NCBI GenBank assembly: GCA_030692905.1
Contig: JAUYBT010000158.1
Span: 1 to 8,280 of the forward strand
Reading direction: 5' to 3'
DNA: 8,280 bases
From: Bacteroidales bacterium
GTDB lineage: Bacteria; Bacteroidota; Bacteroidia; Bacteroidales; VadinHA17
The stretch's first letter is position 1. Each line of letters begins with the position of its first letter. The notes beneath the pieces are model-generated. The model saw only the letters and a program-made list of their open reading frames with translations, made no database searches and was not told where the DNA came from. A program made the position numbers and the translations under genes. This document shows positions 6,562-8,280 of this stretch, piece by piece.

Positions 6562-8214
6562 TCATTTCCCAGTCATATTTAGCGTAGCAACATAATACCC
6601 CGGATCGACCTTTATAACTGCATTTTCGATATCAAGTTTAAGAGTAGTGAATCTTGCCGTTGGAGTTATGGTTTTCTCCTTTCCTGACACATATATTTTC
6701 AGAGACATATCAAATACGGGAACACAGTTATTCCACCTGAAAGTGAGATCATTTCCTTTTACATAATATTCAAATACAGGGATTCTAACATCCCTGAAGT
6801 ACTGATCGAAAAAGGCTTTCAGGTTTATCTCTGTTTTTTCACTCAGATAGTTCTCTATCTGTGAGCCTTTTACAACCTGATGATAAAAATCCTTGTTAAG
6901 GTCACGCAGAATGCCTCTCCATTTCTCATCATCATTAATAATCTGACGAAGAGTATGAAGCATATTGCCTCCCTTATAGTACATATCGCCTGACCCTTTA
7001 TAATTAACATTATATATACCGGTTATGGGTCTATCGTTCCTGATGTTGCTGCGTGTACCCAAAACATATTCACTCCCCGCCTCCTTACCATAATAATACT
7101 CCACAAAGAGATTCTCCGAGTAATTGGCAAAGCTCTCATGTATCCACATATCTGCAATATCCTCGTAGGTAATACTATTTGCAAACCACTCATGACCCGA
7201 TTCATGAATGATAATAAAGTCGAATTTCAAGCCCCACCCTGAACTGCTAAGATCTGTTCCGTGGTAACCGTTCTTGAATCCGTTACCGTAGGTTACAGAG
7301 CTCTGATGTTCCATGCCCAGGTAAGGCGCCTCGACAAGTTTGTAACCATCTTCATAAAAAGGATAGGGACCGAACCAGTGCTCAAAAGCAGCAAGCATCA
7401 TTGGCGCCTGTTGGAATTGGATCTTTGCCTTCTCTATATTTTCTTTCAATACATAATAATCACAATCCAGCGGTCCTTTTTCTCCAATATAGATCTCTGA
7501 AAAATGAGCATAGTCACCAATGTTAATATTCACACCATAATTATTAATCGGGTTTGCAACAAACCAGTTATACGTCTTTGTCCTGTTCTTCTGCTTTACC
7601 ACACTTCTCAGCCTTCCATTTGATACATCCATCAGATTTTCAGGCACATTCACGCTTATCAGCATGCTATCGGGCTCATCGTACATGTGGTCTTTGCATG
7701 GCCACCACAAACTTGCACCATCACCCTGACAGGCGGAGGCAACAAAAGGCAAACCATTTTTATCATTTTTCCAGGTAATTCCGCCAATCCAGGGAGGTCT
7801 TGTGGATACTCTGGGTTTACCCCCGTAAGTCAGAACAACAGAATAAATCTTCCCCTGCTCCTGTTTTTCTGCAAGTTCAATCCAATATACACTTCCTTCT
7901 CTTTTCATTTTAAGAACATTATTATTCTGGACTGCTTTAGTCAGTTTCAGTGGCTCCTGAATATCTATCTGCATAAGACCGGATGATTTGACAACCCTGT
8001 ATGTGACTGTGTTGGTTCCATAAATTGTACTATCGGAAGGATTGACGGTAATATCAAGATGATAATATGTCAGGTCCCACCAGACTCTCTCTGGTGTTAT
8101 TGACCCGCGGAGAGTATCCTGCCGGGTGAAAGAAACTTTTTGAGAAGATAGTTGCACCGGGATTAACATTGTCAGGCAAGCAAAAATGGGGTATAAGATT
8201 GATGATCTATTCAT
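6562..8214 (-). CDS. Secreted M1-family zinc aminopeptidase (gluzincin), short form
   Basis: An exported metallopeptidase that should remove N-terminal residues from peptides in the periplasm or outside the cell. The chosen start at 8214 (MNRSSILYPIF) gives 550 residues and a signal peptide with cleavage near LSS/QK at residue 24. An ATG at 8241 would add nine residues ahead of the signal, but it overlaps the predicted promoter. An N-terminal beta domain covers about 30-225. The catalytic domain has the substrate motif GMEH (300-303) where classic members have GAMEN, the zinc site HESGH (H337, E338, H341), then exactly 18 residues to the third ligand E360 in WIHESF, and YYKGG with the likely catalytic Tyr412. 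It ends with a short beta domain and lacks the long helical C-terminal domain of full-length aminopeptidase N, so 550 residues fits the short M1 forms. It lies 218 bases upstream of the propeller gene on the same strand, but that gene has its own promoter. Peptide specificity cannot be read from the sequence. Confidence 0.92.
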   Translation of the reverse strand: MNRSSILYPIFACLTMLIPVQLSSQKVSFTRQDTLRGSITPERVWWDLTYYHLDITVNPSDSTIYGTNTVTYRVVKSSGLMQIDIQEPLKLTKAVQNNNVLKMKREGSVYWIELAEKQEQGKIYSVVLTYGGKPRVSTRPPWIGGITWKNDKNGLPFVASACQGDGASLWWPCKDHMYDEPDSMLISVNVPENLMDVSNGRLRSVVKQKNRTKTYNWFVANPINNYGVNINIGDYAHFSEIYIGEKGPLDCDYYVLKENIEKAKIQFQQAPMMLAAFEHWFGPYPFYEDGYKLVEAPYLGMEHQSSVTYGNGFKNGYHGTDLSSSGWGLKFDFIIIHESGHEWFANSITYEDIADMWIHESFANYSENLFVEYYYGKEAGSEYVLGTRSNIRNDRPITGIYNVNYKGSGDMYYKGGNMLHTLRQIINDDEKWRGILRDLNKDFYHQVVKGSQIENYLSEKTEINLKAFFDQYFRDVRIPVFEYYVKGNDLTFRWNNCVPVFDMSLKIYVSGKEKTITPTARFTTLKLDIENAVIKVDPGYYVATLNMTGK

Positions 8215-8232
8215 TGAAGAGAGTTTTAAAAT

Positions 8233-8246
8233 AAAAGACAAAAGTA
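8233..8246 (-). promoter_or_regulatory. Promoter-like box for the M1 gene, within an inverted copy of the 14-base repeat
   Basis: On the minus strand TACTTTTG at 8246-8239 matches the Bacteroidota -7 box TAnnTTTG exactly. It lies 24 bases before the ATG at 8214. A TTTT is found 18 bases upstream of it, a 3-of-4 match to the -33 box. The 14 bases AAAAGACAAAAGTA on the plus strand are the exact reverse complement of the core of the repeat at 6509-6522 and 6523-6536. The surrounding leader (8215-8280) is a low-complexity A/T tract with no other feature seen. Confidence 0.45.
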
Positions 8247-8280
8247 TAAAGATAAAAGGAAAATAAAAGAAGAGTCTATA

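Noticed and set aside
7687..7986. 99-residue plus-strand reading frame opposite the M1 gene
   Set aside because: It is a shadow of the M1 coding strand, cysteine- and isoleucine-rich without a recognisable fold or start signal.
8215..8241. M1 start at the ATG at 8241
   Set aside because: The nine extra residues precede a good signal peptide, and the codons overlap the predicted -7 box; 8214 is the better start.

Overview
The window looks like a chromosomal segment of a Bacteroidota (Bacteroidetes) bacterium, probably an environmental or gut Bacteroidales-type lineage. The evidence is the protein types (a LacZ-like GH2 enzyme with an internal LamG domain, a fused M16 lipoprotein protease, a short M1 peptidase with GMEH in place of GAMEN, and a WRGPNRDG-type PQQ propeller), AT-rich leaders without clear Shine-Dalgarno sequences, and matches to the Bacteroidota promoter -7 box TAnnTTTG close to two of the starts. 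The genus cannot be told from the sequence alone.

Layout, left to right. (1) Positions 1-2440, minus strand: the first 813 codons of a secreted GH2 beta-galactosidase, cut by the left edge of the window. It keeps the catalytic residues known from E. coli LacZ and carries a LamG-like jelly-roll module inside the TIM barrel. (2) Positions 2441-2619: a divergent intergenic region with weak promoter-like boxes and a small inverted repeat. (3) Positions 2620-5439, plus strand: a complete 939-residue M16 zinc protease made of two fused M16 halves, the first catalytic and the second degenerate, with a lipoprotein-type signal. (4) Positions 5321-6343, minus strand: a secreted PQQ-type beta-propeller protein whose 3' end appears deleted. 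Its last about 50 codons have no propeller character and the last 39 or so are the antisense of the M16 gene. (5) Positions 6344-6561: an intergenic region with a good promoter for the propeller gene, an array of four 7-base repeats and a tandem 14-base T-rich repeat. (6) Positions 6562-8214, minus strand: a complete secreted M1-type zinc aminopeptidase. (7) Positions 8215-8280: its AT-rich leader, holding an inverted copy of the 14-base repeat.

All four proteins have export signals and should act in the periplasm, at the outer membrane or outside the cell: one galactoside hydrolase, two metallopeptidases and one presumed scaffold or binding propeller. No SusC/SusD pair, regulator or transporter is visible, so this is not a recognisable polysaccharide utilization locus within the window. 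The genes look like a loose neighbourhood of degradative exported proteins, not one operon. I found no convincing new defence, mobile or RNA system. The most notable items are the eroded propeller gene converging into the M16 gene, the LamG insertion in the GH2 barrel, and the short intergenic repeats that carry promoter-like boxes.
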